A stretch of DNA of 64,000 nt from Erythrobacter sp. EC-HK427. Lineage in GTDB: Bacteria; Pseudomonadota; Alphaproteobacteria; Sphingomonadales; Sphingomonadaceae. The position numbers were made by a program, and so were the translations under genes. Position 1 is the first letter of the stretch; each line of letters opens with the position of its first letter. Shown in pieces: positions 16,663 to 26,232 of this stretch. The notes below the pieces were generated by a model. That model had not been told where the DNA came from and ran no database searches. It saw only the letters and a list, made by a program, of their open reading frames with translations. Location: positions 1,430,292 to 1,494,291 of the forward strand of contig NZ_LR701479.1 of NCBI RefSeq assembly GCF_902498745.1, given 5' to 3'.

Positions 16663-18857
16663 GATGCCGGCTTGCGCAACGTCAGCTTGGGCACACCGCT
16701 TTCCTTCAGCGCCTCTCCGCGCCCGCTGAGCGATGGGTTGGTCATGAAATATTCGTGGCAGTTAAACCCGCCCCGCTCAAGCCCGTCAGCCGGGGCGACG
16801 CGCTGGTAATCCCCGGTTTCGCCGTCGAGCAGCCAGCTTTGCTGGGTGTCGATCAGATTGGCGAGCAGCACCTGGTCAAGCACCTGATCGTGCACCGTAT
16901 CGGTCTGGATCGGCACCAGCGATTCCACCCGGCGGTGGAGGTTGCGCTCCATCATGTCGGCGCTGGAGATATAGACCTTGGCGGTGTTGCTGGGCATCGG
17001 CTCGCCATTGCCGAACGCATAAATGCGGCTGTGCTCCAGAAACCGCCCGATCACCGATTTGACGGTGATGTTGTCGGAAAGGCCGGGCACGCCCGGGCGC
17101 AGGCAGCAAATGCCGCGCACCACCAGCATGATCTCGACACCCGCCTGGCTCGCTTCGTACAGCTTGTCGATCACGCCTTGCTCGGTGATCGAGTTCATCT
17201 TCGCCCAGATCGCAGCAGGCTTGTCCGCGCGGGCCAACGCAATCTCGTGGTCGATATCCGCGATGATCCGTTCGTACAGGTTGAGCGGGCTGATCGCGAG
17301 GCGTTCCATCGATTGCGGCTCGACATAGCCGGTGACGAAATTGAACAGCTTCGCCGCATCGCGGCCCAAGGCGGGGTCGGCAGTGAAATAGCTTAGATCG
17401 GTGTAAATCTTCGCCGTGACGGGGTGGTAATTGCCAGTGCCGAAATGGCAATAAGTCCGCGCGCGGCCCTCTTCCTGCCGCACCACCATAGATACCTTGG
17501 CGTGGGTTTTCATGTCGATGAAGCCGTAAATCACCTGCACCCCGGCGCGCTCCAGCTCGCCTGCCCATTTGAGGTTCTGCTCTTCGTCGAAGCGGGCTTT
17601 CAGCTCGACCACGGCGGTGACCGATTTGCCCGCTTCGGCAGCTTCGATCAGCGCGTTGATAACGGTCGGCTGGTTGCCTGCGCGGTAAAGCGCTTGCTTG
17701 ATCGAGATCACCTTGGGATCGGCCGCGGCCTGGCGGAGGAAATCCACCACCACTTCAAAGCTCTCGTAAGGGTGGTGGATGATGATGTCCTTCGCGCTGA
17801 TGGCGGCAAAGGCGTCTCCGTCATGCTCCAGAATGCGCTCCGGATAGCGCGGACTGTAGGGGGTGAATTTCAGATCGTGGCGGTCTTCATCGACGACTTG
17901 GGACAGGCCGGAAATGCCGATCATGCCCGTGGTTTTGGTGACGAAGGCCTGTTCCAGCTCCAGCTTGTCGCGCAGCAATTCCTCGGCTTCGGGATCGAAA
18001 CTGTCGTCGATCTCCAGCATGATGACCTGCCCGCGCCGCCGCCGCTGGATGGCACTGCGGAAGAAGCGAACCAGATCCTCGGCCTCTTCTTCGATTTCCA
18101 TGTCGCTGTCGCGCAGGATGCGGAACACGCCATCGCCCACGATGGTAAAACCGGGGAAGAGCAGCTTGGCATAGCGGCATACGAGCCGTTCGACCGGCAC
18201 GTAGATCGCCTCATCACCCAGCACCTCTTCGGGGATACGGACAAAGCGCGGCAAGGCACCGGGAATCAGCACCATTTCTACCAGCTGGCTGCTGTCCGAA
18301 TTGCGCGTGAGGTTGAACAGCGCGCCGATGCCGCCATTGGCCACAAAGGGGAAGGGATGCGCGGGATCAAGCGCCTGCGGGGTCAGCACCGGCATGATGT
18401 GATTGACGAAATAATCGCGCAGCCAGCGATGCGCGTCTTCCTCGATCCGGTCTTCGCCTGCCAGATGGATGCCTTCGTCCTCCAGCAGCGGTTGCAGCCT
18501 TGCGAGCGTAGCCTGCTGCTTGGCTTCGAGCTCGCGCACCTTGGTGCCAATCGCGGCGAGCTGCTGCTTGGGCGTGCGTCCGTCGATACTGGTCTGCGTC
18601 ACCCCGCTGCGCACCTGGCCTGCAAGGCCCGCCACGCGGATCATCATGAATTCGTCAAGATTGCTGCCCGAAATCGAGAGGAAACGCAGCCGTTCTAGCA
18701 GGGGGTAGTTGGCGTTGTTCGCTTCTTCCAGCACGCGGTCATTGAACGCCAGCCATGAAAGCTCGCGGTTGAAATAGCGTTCCTCGGCAGAAAGTTGGGA
18801 CAGATCACCTCCGGCATTGGTGGCATCGGCAGACGGGGGCTGGGGAGTGCTGGCCAT
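16659..18857 (-). CDS. ppk1: Polyphosphate kinase 1
   Basis: The 732-residue enzyme makes inorganic polyphosphate reversibly from ATP. It has the PPK1 order: N domain (RYFNRELSWLAFNDRVLEEA, about 27-46), head domain, and two phospholipase-D-like C domains. The autophosphorylated histidine is probably His452 in DMKTHAKVSMVVR; the HFGTGNYHP stretch follows at about 471-479. The gene lies 59 bases downstream of virB11 on the same strand and overlaps ppx by 4 bases. No Pho box was seen in the 59-base gap, so expression may depend partly on the secretion operon. Confidence 0.96.
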   Translation of the reverse strand: MASTPQPPSADATNAGGDLSQLSAEERYFNRELSWLAFNDRVLEEANNANYPLLERLRFLSISGSNLDEFMMIRVAGLAGQVRSGVTQTSIDGRTPKQQLAAIGTKVRELEAKQQATLARLQPLLEDEGIHLAGEDRIEEDAHRWLRDYFVNHIMPVLTPQALDPAHPFPFVANGGIGALFNLTRNSDSSQLVEMVLIPGALPRFVRIPEEVLGDEAIYVPVERLVCRYAKLLFPGFTIVGDGVFRILRDSDMEIEEEAEDLVRFFRSAIQRRRRGQVIMLEIDDSFDPEAEELLRDKLELEQAFVTKTTGMIGISGLSQVVDEDRHDLKFTPYSPRYPERILEHDGDAFAAISAKDIIIHHPYESFEVVVDFLRQAAADPKVISIKQALYRAGNQPTVINALIEAAEAGKSVTAVVELKARFDEEQNLKWAGELERAGVQVIYGFIDMKTHAKVSMVVRQEEGRARTYCHFGTGNYHPVTAKIYTDLSYFTADPALGRDAAKLFNFVTGYVEPQSMERLAISPLNLYERIIADIDHEIALARADKPAAIWAKMNSITEQGVIDKLYEASQAGVEIMLVVRGICCLRPGVPGLSDNITVKSVIGRFLEHSRIYAFGNGEPMPSNTAKVYISSADMMERNLHRRVESLVPIQTDTVHDQVLDQVLLANLIDTQQSWLLDGETGDYQRVAPADGLERGGFNCHEYFMTNPSLSGRGEALKESGVPKLTLRKPAS

Positions 18858-18916
18858 GGCAGACCCTTAATCGCCCCTTTGCCCTGCGCGCAAGAGAGGG
18901 CGCGCGGCGGACACAA

Positions 18917-19954
18917 TCACGCCCAGCTTTCGGCCAGATCGCTCGCTTTGGCGATGGCGCTGATGCCGCGTTTGCCGTCGCTGCGATCCAGCTGGACGAT
19001 CACGTCGATGACGCTGGCGGCATAGGCGATGGTGTCGCTGCGGGTGAGGCCGATCCCCGTCTGCATCACCATCAGCGCCAATTGCTCCAGCGCGCCGCGC
19101 AGGCTGTTGGCGTGAATGGTGGAGAAGCTGCCAGGATGGCCGGTGTTGATCGCGCGCAGGAAGCTGACGCTTTCCGCCCCGCGCAATTCGCCCAGCACGA
19201 TCCGGTCGGGCCGCAGGCGCAGCGCGGATTGCAGCAATTCGTTGGCGGTGACTTTCGCTTCGCCCAGCTCGCCCTTCACCGCGACAAGGCCCACGCTGTT
19301 GAGGCCGGGGAATTTGAGTTCGGGCGTATCCTCCACCAGCACCACGCGCTCCTCGCGCGGGATTTCGCCCAGCATGGCGTTGAGGAAAGTCGTCTTGCCG
19401 GTACTGGTGCCGCCGGAAATCAGGATCGTTTTGCGCGCCCTGATCGCGGCGCGCAGGAAGGCAATAGGTTCGGCCTGCGGATCGGGCAAAACGGGCTCGG
19501 CGTGCGGGGTCAGCGGGCCTGCATCGTAAGCATCCAAAGGCAGATCGAGTCGGCGGTGGCGGCGGATCGACATCGCCCAGTGCTTGCGGGTAGCGGGCGG
19601 GCCGCAGAACTGGATGCGCGCGCCGCCATACTCATCCGCGGGTAGCGTCGCGCCGAGCAGCGGATGTTCGCGGTTGATGCCCTGATGGCTGACCCGCGCG
19701 ACTTGCTCGGCCAGCCGCTGCACCAGCTTGTCGGTAATCTCGGCGCGCTCGATACGGGTCATCCCGCCCGACACGGCCGCGTCTTCGATCCACATTTCCC
19801 CCGGGCCGTTGACGAGGATTTCGGTGACCGTGTCCCGCTCCAGCCATTCGCGGAACGGTGCGAGATAGGCGTCGAGATAGACCGAACCGCCGCCCGCCAG
19901 CTGTGCTGCGTCCGACCCGGCATCATCGGGCAAGGGATGGAGGTCGCCGTTCAT
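18917..19954 (-). CDS. virB11: Type IV secretion ATPase VirB11
   Basis: The 345-residue product is the hexameric traffic ATPase at the cytoplasmic base of type IV secretion systems. An N-terminal domain (about 25-150) precedes the RecA-like domain with Walker A GGTSTGKTT (about 185-193), the Asp box VLVEDTPEL, Walker B-like RIVLGELRG and the His box GHPGSFSTIHANS. I place the start at the ATG at 19954, 10 bases after the virB10 stop; the upstream in-frame extension overlaps virB10 and has no family match. It is the last vir gene of the cluster. Confidence 0.94.
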   Translation of the reverse strand: MNGDLHPLPDDAGSDAAQLAGGGSVYLDAYLAPFREWLERDTVTEILVNGPGEMWIEDAAVSGGMTRIERAEITDKLVQRLAEQVARVSHQGINREHPLLGATLPADEYGGARIQFCGPPATRKHWAMSIRRHRRLDLPLDAYDAGPLTPHAEPVLPDPQAEPIAFLRAAIRARKTILISGGTSTGKTTFLNAMLGEIPREERVVLVEDTPELKFPGLNSVGLVAVKGELGEAKVTANELLQSALRLRPDRIVLGELRGAESVSFLRAINTGHPGSFSTIHANSLRGALEQLALMVMQTGIGLTRSDTIAYAASVIDVIVQLDRSDGKRGISAIAKASDLAESWA

Positions 19955-19964
19955 CGCAACCGCC

Positions 19965-21137
19965 TTACCGGCGCACCGCCGGAGCCGTGCCGAAATCGAG
20001 ATCGCGCGCGGTGTAGACGCGGATCGGTTCGCCCATGCCCACGCGGATGGTCGGCGAGCGTTGGCCGTCCTGCTGCAAGGCGGTGCTGGCCGCGCTTTGG
20101 CCACCGCCGAGCACCACCGAGGCACCGCCGCTGGCAATATTGGTCAGCCCTCCGATCACCGACAGCAGCATGGCCGAGCCGAAACGGCTGAAGAAATGCG
20201 TATCGACTTCGCCTTCCAGCCCCGCTGTCCCGTCAAACGCGGTGCCGGGGCTTTGCAGCGCGACCGAGACACCATCGGGCCGGATCACCCGTTGCCAGAT
20301 GACATAGGCGCGGCGCTGGCCTGCCTGCAGCCCGCTCTGGTACTGGCCGACCAGGCGGCTGGAGCGCGGGATCAGCACGCGGCTGCCATCATGGCTGCGC
20401 ACATCCTGGCTCACCACCGCGCGGACATAGCCGGGGACATCGGTGTTGATCGCGGTTTCGAGGATTGCGGGGATCATCGTCCCCTGCGTCACCGTGGTCG
20501 CCGGGTTGAAATCGACCGAGGCGCTCGCCGTCCCGCCACCGACTCCGCCGACGCGGGCGGCAAAATCATTCGCCCCGCCCGAGCCGGGGATTGTCGCATT
20601 GGGCTGCGCGGCGCTTGCCGCCTCGGCCTGCGCGGCGACAGCGGCGGCGGAGGAGGGCGCGGTGCCGCCATCGAAAACGAGCGTGGGGGAATTGAAATTG
20701 GGCGGTGCGGCAACCGGCCCCGCGATCACCGTCGCATCGGGGGCGCGGGTCAATTCGACGGGTTGCACCGTGGCTCCGCCCACCGGCTGCGTCACCGCTG
20801 CTGCGGTCGCATTGGCGCTGGGCAAGCCGTCGGTCGGCGTAGTGCCGGGGGCGACGGCCATATTGGGTGCGGTGTTGGGCTGGGCGACTTGCTGGTCTTG
20901 AGCATCCTCGCTCGCCGGACCATCACTCGTAGACAGGACTCCCCATGCGCCAGCTCCGACAAGTGCGACAAAGGCGATCCCTGCCAGTAGTCCGATTGTA
21001 TCGGCCCGCGCATTGCGGTTGGCGACTGCCGGATAGGCGGTGCGGCTGGCGAGATCGATGCTCTCCTCGCTCGCGCTGTCACGCGGATCGCCTTCGCTGG
21101 CGGCACTTTCGCCCGGAAGCTGATTCGACTGTTTCAT
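19965..21137 (-). CDS. virB10: Type IV secretion protein VirB10 (TrbI-like)
   Basis: The 390-residue product spans the envelope in the T4SS core complex. It has a cytoplasmic N-terminus, one transmembrane helix (about 48-66, TIGLLAGIAFVALVGAG), a long Ala/Pro/Thr-rich periplasmic linker (about 70-200), and a conserved C-terminal beta domain (about 215-390: GTMIPAILETAINTDVPGYVRAVVSQDV, LIPRSSRLVGQY, GSAMLLSVIGG). A GGAAGGG ribosome-binding sequence precedes the ATG. It lies between virB9 and virB11 in the classical order. Confidence 0.94.
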   Translation of the reverse strand: MKQSNQLPGESAASEGDPRDSASEESIDLASRTAYPAVANRNARADTIGLLAGIAFVALVGAGAWGVLSTSDGPASEDAQDQQVAQPNTAPNMAVAPGTTPTDGLPSANATAAAVTQPVGGATVQPVELTRAPDATVIAGPVAAPPNFNSPTLVFDGGTAPSSAAAVAAQAEAASAAQPNATIPGSGGANDFAARVGGVGGGTASASVDFNPATTVTQGTMIPAILETAINTDVPGYVRAVVSQDVRSHDGSRVLIPRSSRLVGQYQSGLQAGQRRAYVIWQRVIRPDGVSVALQSPGTAFDGTAGLEGEVDTHFFSRFGSAMLLSVIGGLTNIASGGASVVLGGGQSAASTALQQDGQRSPTIRVGMGEPIRVYTARDLDFGTAPAVRR

Positions 21138-21154
21138 CGTCTGATCCCTTCCTC

Positions 21155-21952
21155 TCAGTCGCGTTCCGCCGAACGGGCTGTGCCGTCCGCCAGATAGCCG
21201 CCGCTGGTGCCCTGATTGACGAGCAGCGCCTCGTTGTCGCCCGATCGCAGGATGATTTCCGCCGGCACCAGGTCAAGCACGATCGTATCGCCGCGCACTG
21301 CGTAATTGACCGGGCCTTCATTGCCTTCGTGATCGGTCAGCAGGATCGCGGGCATGGCGCGGTCGCCCGGCCAGGTAAGAAAGGTCGCCACGCCATTGTC
21401 ATAGACTTCGCTCGGCATCAGGCTGGTGTCGCCGGTGCGCACCCAGCTGAAATTGAGCATGGCGGGATCGAGCACGGCATATTCGTCATTCGCCGCGGCT
21501 GTTTCCAGCGCATTGGGTGCGCCTGCGCCGACCAGCGTATCGGGGCCGTCCTCTTCTTCCTCGGGCGGGAGCAATTCGGCGGGATAGATGAAAGTCAGGA
21601 TATACACCGGCGTGCGCGTATCGGGCACTGCCACCAGATCGAAGAGATAGGTGAAGCGGTTGGTGATGACCGTCATATTGGTCGCCGCGCGCGGCAGCAG
21701 CGGTTTGACGAATAACAGATTGGCGCGGCGGTTGGGCGTCACCTGCCATGCGGCGCTGTCTCCGATGGCGACGTTTTCAATCGTCTCGCCCTCGCCGAAG
21801 CGGATCGTGCTCTGCACATTCACACGGCCTTCGACCCGCACGACGCTGTAGGGATCATACAGCCGCTCGACCAGGCGCGGGTCTTGCGCCGCGGCGGGGG
21901 TAGCGAGCGTGGTCAGCGCCAGCACTGCCATGATGATGGCGTGGCGGATCAT
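21155..21952 (-). CDS. virB9: Type IV secretion protein VirB9 (TrbG-like)
   Basis: The 265-residue product has a signal peptide (about 1-22), an N-terminal domain (DPYSVVRVEGRVNVQSTIRFGEGETIENVAIGDSAAWQV) and the C-terminal domain (NFSWVRTGDTSLMPSEVYDNGVATFLTWPGD) that pairs with VirB10 and normally VirB7 in the outer-membrane core. An acidic insert, PPEEEEDGPD, joins the two. No VirB7 lipoprotein gene is present beside it. The ATG overlaps the virB6 stop by 4 bases. Confidence 0.92.
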   Translation of the reverse strand: MIRHAIIMAVLALTTLATPAAAQDPRLVERLYDPYSVVRVEGRVNVQSTIRFGEGETIENVAIGDSAAWQVTPNRRANLLFVKPLLPRAATNMTVITNRFTYLFDLVAVPDTRTPVYILTFIYPAELLPPEEEEDGPDTLVGAGAPNALETAAANDEYAVLDPAMLNFSWVRTGDTSLMPSEVYDNGVATFLTWPGDRAMPAILLTDHEGNEGPVNYAVRGDTIVLDLVPAEIILRSGDNEALLVNQGTSGGYLADGTARSAERD

Positions 21953-23178
21953 GTCATTTTCTCCGTAGAGAGTCGTTGGGAGCGCACAGGGGCGGATTTG
22001 AAACGGCTGCCGATGCCGCGCGCGCGGGAAGGCAGGCTGCTGTTGGAGGGAGCCGCCTGTGTGGCGGCGGCACCGCCGATAATGCGCGTTTCGCGGGTGG
22101 TCGTGCTGCTGCCCGCCGCACCTGAATCATTCGCTGCCATGGGCACCGCCGCTGCCGCCACGCGCACATCGCGGGCGACGGCGGGGGCCAGTTGCCGCGC
22201 GCGGTCGCTTGCGGTGGCGGTGGCCAGCGCCGGATTGACCGCCGGAATCGCCATGGTCGACGCAGGCGTTGGCGCAGGCGCCTGCGGGCGATCATCCGCA
22301 GTACGCACCAGTCCGAATACGCTCCACCCGCTGACCATGGTGGTGAGCACTTTCAGTACCATAAACATCAGCGCCAGATGCACCGCGCCAATCATGAAAA
22401 AGGCCATCGCGGGCCGCACGTCGATCTCGCCGGGCGAGCTGGCAAGGCTGGACAGCACGGGCACCGCCAGTTCGAGCATCAGCGTCCCGCCCAACACCGC
22501 AAAGAGCGGCGTCAGGGCCATTAACACCACGGCTTTCAGCCAACCCGTAAACAGGCCGCGCGTGCCATCGAACAGGGCCGTGAGAATGAAGATCGGGCCA
22601 AGCCCCATCAGAATGGCAAGTGCGATTTTGCTCGTCGCCAACACGCCGACAGTGCCCAGAAGGAGCATCGTTCCACCGGACCACAGCAGACCCGGCGGCG
22701 AAAATATGCTGGTGTTCGCATCCATCGCATCCCCGCCAGATGCTTCCATCAAAGCCAGCATCACCGCATCTAGTTTATCGGCGAAGATAATGGTGGCAGA
22801 ACCGTCCGAATCCATAATTACCGATGCGAGCGAATCCGGGCCGGTTACGAACAGGGAATAGAAGACTTGTTGGAACAGTAGCCAACTCGTCGCGAAAGTG
22901 ACGACGAGCACTAGCGTGACCATTTTCGGGGTAAGCGATGCCAACCCGATGCGCGTCCTTCCGGTGACCAAGGCATACCCGATCAGGGCAACGAAAATAA
23001 CCAACACTGCCGTCAGCGTGGGGCCGAGAGCGCCGCCCTCGGCAAACAGATTGTTGAACGCCGCCTCGCTCATCGCATTGGCGGCGCAGTCGACACCACG
23101 GAGGCTCGCGCCGATGCCTGCGCCGACCGCTTCCATCTGGCGCTGGCAGTCCGCTGTCATGACGCCCAATGCGCTCAT
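21949..23178 (-). CDS. virB6: Type IV secretion inner-membrane protein VirB6
   Basis: The 409-residue polytopic protein has about six hydrophobic segments between residues 50 and 270 (ALGPTLTAVLVIFVALIGYALVTG, MVTLVLVVTFATSWLLF, LLLGTVGVLATSKIALAILMGLGPIFILTALF). The conserved TrbL/VirB6 segment GLGPIFILTALFDGTRGLFTGWLKAVV is present at about 200-226. A long Ala-rich soluble tail follows (about 290-409). VirB6 forms the inner-membrane channel. It overlaps virB4 and virB9 by 4 bases on either side, so there is no room for virB7 or virB8 here. Confidence 0.88.
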   Translation of the reverse strand: MSALGVMTADCQRQMEAVGAGIGASLRGVDCAANAMSEAAFNNLFAEGGALGPTLTAVLVIFVALIGYALVTGRTRIGLASLTPKMVTLVLVVTFATSWLLFQQVFYSLFVTGPDSLASVIMDSDGSATIIFADKLDAVMLALMEASGGDAMDANTSIFSPPGLLWSGGTMLLLGTVGVLATSKIALAILMGLGPIFILTALFDGTRGLFTGWLKAVVLMALTPLFAVLGGTLMLELAVPVLSSLASSPGEIDVRPAMAFFMIGAVHLALMFMVLKVLTTMVSGWSVFGLVRTADDRPQAPAPTPASTMAIPAVNPALATATASDRARQLAPAVARDVRVAAAAVPMAANDSGAAGSSTTTRETRIIGGAAATQAAPSNSSLPSRARGIGSRFKSAPVRSQRLSTEKMT

Positions 23179-25610
23179 TCGGCGGCCTCGCGGTTGCTAT
23201 CCGACACCACCCCGTCGGGGCCGGGCCAGACATGGCCGGTCAGCGCGGGATACCATTTGGCAGGCGCATTGCCGAGCGTGGCGCGCAGATCATCCAGCCG
23301 CCGCACACTGCTTTCGCGCCCCGAGAGGATTGTCAGCACTTCGGGCGCATTGGATAGATCGAGCCGCACGACCACGCTGGCATCGGGCTGGCGGACAAGG
23401 AAGCAGCGGCTATGCGCGGGCAGCGATTTGATCAGCGCCAGCTCGTGCTCGGTCAGACCGAAACCGTCGCAATAGTCTTCGTAGCGGGCGCGGGCGTTGG
23501 GCATGAAGACCATGGTGGCGGTCTGCTCCACCAGCGCGGTGCTGATCTTGGAATCGAGCGCATCGCGCGCCGATTGCGTGGCAAAGCCCACCAGCGCATT
23601 GCGTTTCCGCAAGGTCTTCAGCCAGTCGCGGATGCGGGCTGCGAAGACCTCGTCATCCAGCGCCTTCCAGCCTTCATCGATCAGGATCATCGCCGGATCG
23701 CCGTCCAGCCGCTCGTCAATGCGGTGGAACAGATACATCATGGTCGGCGTGCGCAGCTTGGGGTTTTCCAGCAGCGCGGTCATGTCGAAACCCATCACGC
23801 GGGTGGTGAGATCGAGATTGTCCGTCGCATTGTCGAACAGCCAGCCATGCTCGCCGCCCTGACCGTCGTCCGAGCCGATCCATGCCGAAAGACGGTCAGC
23901 CAAATCGCCCGGCTGCGGGCGGCGGCTGCCGGAAACCAGCTCTTTGAAATGGCGCAAGCGGCGCAGCGAGGGCGCATTGGCATAGGCCGCGTCCACCGCC
24001 GTGGCGATGGTGGCGGCTTCTTCCGGCCCTTCGGCTTGCAGCAGCACGCTGAGCCAGTCGCGCAGGAAAGCGCGGTTGGTGGGGTTATCTGGCATGGCGA
24101 GCGGGTTGAAACCGGTCGGCTGGCCCGAGGCAATCCGGTCGTAATTGCCGCCAATGCCGCGAATGAACAGTTCCGCGCCGCGATCCTTGTCGAACAAAAC
24201 CGTGCGGGGTGCGAATTTCTGCGCCTGCGCGGCGAGGAAATTCATCACTACGGTCTTGCCCGAACCCGACGGGCCGATAACCGAGAAATTGCCCAGATCG
24301 CCATTGTGGAAGTTGAAGAAGAAGGGGGTGGAGCTGGTGGTTTGCAGCAGCGTCACCGCGTCGCCCCAGTGATTGCCTTGCGCCTGCCCCAGCGCGAAAC
24401 CGTGCAGGCTGCCAAAACTCGCCATATTCGCCGTCGAGATCAGCGAGCGGCGCACCACATATTGCTCGTTCCCCGGGAACTGGCCCCAGAAGGCGGGCTC
24501 CAGATTGGTGTCCTCGCGCACGACGATCGCGCCGGTATCGCCCAGCGCTGCGCCGACCGCGGCTGCGGCATCGTCGAGCCGATCGAGCGAGCGTTCGCGC
24601 ACCAGCACCGACAAATGGTGATCGCCAAAGCCGACGCTGCCCGCGCCCAGTTCGTCGCGCGCGGCCATCATGTCCGCCCGCTCGGCCTGCGCGTCCTCGT
24701 CGGCGCTGCGCAACCGGCGGATCGCGAGATCGATCCGCTCGCGCGCGCTCTGGCGTTCCTGCGGCGCGAACGTCTCGGTGACGATCATTTCATAAGGCAG
24801 GCGCAGCATCGGATCGAGCAGGCCGGGATGGGTTGCCTCGGGATAGTCCTTCAGGCTGAGCATGGCGGAAAAATCCGCCCCGCCGCTGCCGCGCAATTCC
24901 ATCGCATCGAGCCCGAAGCTGGCGCGGCGATAGGGCAGCATATCGCCGATATCGGTTTCATCCGAGGGCCGCCGCACCGGGCGCATTTCGCCATTATAAA
25001 GCGCGGAGAGCAGCTCCAGCGTTTCGTTGAACAGCTCGCCGTTCGCGCCGCGATAATCGCCCAGCGGCTGCGCGCCATATTCGGCAAGGCTGGCCGCGAG
25101 CGCCTGCACCGCGCCGCGCAAGGAGCGTAGATCGCGCGGATCGATCTCATCCGCCTCGCGCGCCTTGCCTTTGAACCATTTGCTTGCCCGCTCGACCAAG
25201 CCTGCCTTGCCGCGCGCTGGACGGCGCACAAGCGTGACGAACTGGTCATTGACGAAAAGCGAGCCGGAGGAGAGCTTTTCGCGCCAGCGCCGGTCGATAT
25301 GCGCGGACAGCGGGTCTTCAAACGTTGCGTCCAGCTCCACGCTCACGCGGCGGCGGATGACGTGGTGATAGAGCACAAAGCGCGCATCAAGGTTCGACCG
25401 CAGCATCACCTCGCGCGTTTGCGCATGGGCGTTCAGCGCGTCGGTTTCCTCGGTCTCGAACAGCAGGCCGGGCACCTGCAGCGCTGCCATCAGCGATCCG
25501 TCGCGCAGCAGTAGGACGCCGTCGTCGATCAGCCGCGCATAGGGCAGGCGGTCACCAGCCTGCGCTTCCTTCGCGCTCCAGGCCGCGGCTCCCAGCCACT
25601 TGTTGCTCAT
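23175..25610 (-). CDS. virB4: Type IV secretion ATPase VirB4
   Basis: The 811-residue protein is the large AAA-type ATPase that energises pilus assembly and transport. The N-terminal CagE/TrbE/VirB4 domain spans about 40-400. The ATPase domain has Walker A GPSGSGKTVVMNF (about 442-454) and Walker B MILIDEGWKALDD (about 640-652), with RKRNALVGFATQSARD after it. The ATG at 25610 is used because GGAG lies 8 bases upstream; a start at 25664 would overlap virB3. Confidence 0.95.
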   Translation of the reverse strand: MSNKWLGAAAWSAKEAQAGDRLPYARLIDDGVLLLRDGSLMAALQVPGLLFETEETDALNAHAQTREVMLRSNLDARFVLYHHVIRRRVSVELDATFEDPLSAHIDRRWREKLSSGSLFVNDQFVTLVRRPARGKAGLVERASKWFKGKAREADEIDPRDLRSLRGAVQALAASLAEYGAQPLGDYRGANGELFNETLELLSALYNGEMRPVRRPSDETDIGDMLPYRRASFGLDAMELRGSGGADFSAMLSLKDYPEATHPGLLDPMLRLPYEMIVTETFAPQERQSARERIDLAIRRLRSADEDAQAERADMMAARDELGAGSVGFGDHHLSVLVRERSLDRLDDAAAAVGAALGDTGAIVVREDTNLEPAFWGQFPGNEQYVVRRSLISTANMASFGSLHGFALGQAQGNHWGDAVTLLQTTSSTPFFFNFHNGDLGNFSVIGPSGSGKTVVMNFLAAQAQKFAPRTVLFDKDRGAELFIRGIGGNYDRIASGQPTGFNPLAMPDNPTNRAFLRDWLSVLLQAEGPEEAATIATAVDAAYANAPSLRRLRHFKELVSGSRRPQPGDLADRLSAWIGSDDGQGGEHGWLFDNATDNLDLTTRVMGFDMTALLENPKLRTPTMMYLFHRIDERLDGDPAMILIDEGWKALDDEVFAARIRDWLKTLRKRNALVGFATQSARDALDSKISTALVEQTATMVFMPNARARYEDYCDGFGLTEHELALIKSLPAHSRCFLVRQPDASVVVRLDLSNAPEVLTILSGRESSVRRLDDLRATLGNAPAKWYPALTGHVWPGPDGVVSDSNREAAE

Positions 25611-25629
25611 GCTGCGTGCTCCAGAATAT

Positions 25630-25911
25630 TCACGGCGCGTAGGAATTGCAGCCCCAGCGCGCATAATTGCGCACGCGGGGGCATTGCGAAACCTTGGTGA
25701 CCCACAGGTCGATAATCCGCGGCTCCCGCAAGGAAGCGAAATAGCCGACCAGGTGCATCACCAGCGCCACGGGAACGAACCACCAGCTTTTCAGGATAAG
25801 AAAAGCAATGGTCGACACCATCATATTGATGATGAAAAAGTTCATCGTCACGCCCGCAAACATTTGCGGACGGGTCAGCGCGCGATGGACGGGGTGGCGG
25901 ATCAGCGGCAT
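25630..25911 (-). CDS. virB3: Type IV secretion protein VirB3
   Basis: The 93-residue protein matches VirB3 in size and pattern: RHPVHRALTRPQMFAGV at the N-terminus followed by two adjacent transmembrane segments (FFIINMMVSTIAFLIL, WWFVPVALVMHLVGYFAS). The tail has REPRIIDLW. VirB3 works with VirB4 at the inner membrane. It lies between virB2 and virB4, 13 bases after virB2. Confidence 0.9.
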   Translation of the reverse strand: MPLIRHPVHRALTRPQMFAGVTMNFFIINMMVSTIAFLILKSWWFVPVALVMHLVGYFASLREPRIIDLWVTKVSQCPRVRNYARWGCNSYAP

Positions 25912-25924
25912 GGGGGCGGGTGCC

Positions 25925-26230
25925 TCAGCCTGCCGCGCTCTGGATGCCGCCGACGATCGACGCCGCGCCGAAAATGATGAACACGCCGATGATCACGGTC
26001 GCGCCGAAACGCCAGTTCACCCGGCCCGTCAGCATCATGAAGCCGACGGCGGCCACCGCCATGACCGCCGCCGTTGTCGCGATCTGGCCGAGTAGCACGC
26101 CCTGCATCCAGCTGAAGGCATTGTTGATCGGCTGCGAACCGGCAGGATCCTGCGCCATCGCGGCGCTCGGCAACAGAAGCGTGAAAAGCGCGGCCAGTCG
26201 GGCCAAAGAAGCGCGGAGCGGTTGAAGCAT
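25925..26230 (-). CDS. virB2: Type IV secretion major pilin VirB2 (TrbC-like)
   Basis: The 101-residue prepilin has a long signal peptide (about 1-27, ending AMAQ) and two hydrophobic helices (IATTAAVMAVAAVGFMMLTG and FGATVIIGVFIIFGAASIVGGI) separated by a short basic loop RVNWR, the standard VirB2/TrbC plan. The mature pilin would be about 74 residues. It starts 2 bases after the virB1 stop. Confidence 0.9.
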   Translation of the reverse strand: MLQPLRASLARLAALFTLLLPSAAMAQDPAGSQPINNAFSWMQGVLLGQIATTAAVMAVAAVGFMMLTGRVNWRFGATVIIGVFIIFGAASIVGGIQSAAG

Positions 26231-26232
26231 GA

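Noticed and set aside
18858-18916. Pho box upstream of ppk1
   Set aside because: No 11-bp-spaced CTGTCA-like half-sites were found in the 59-base gap.
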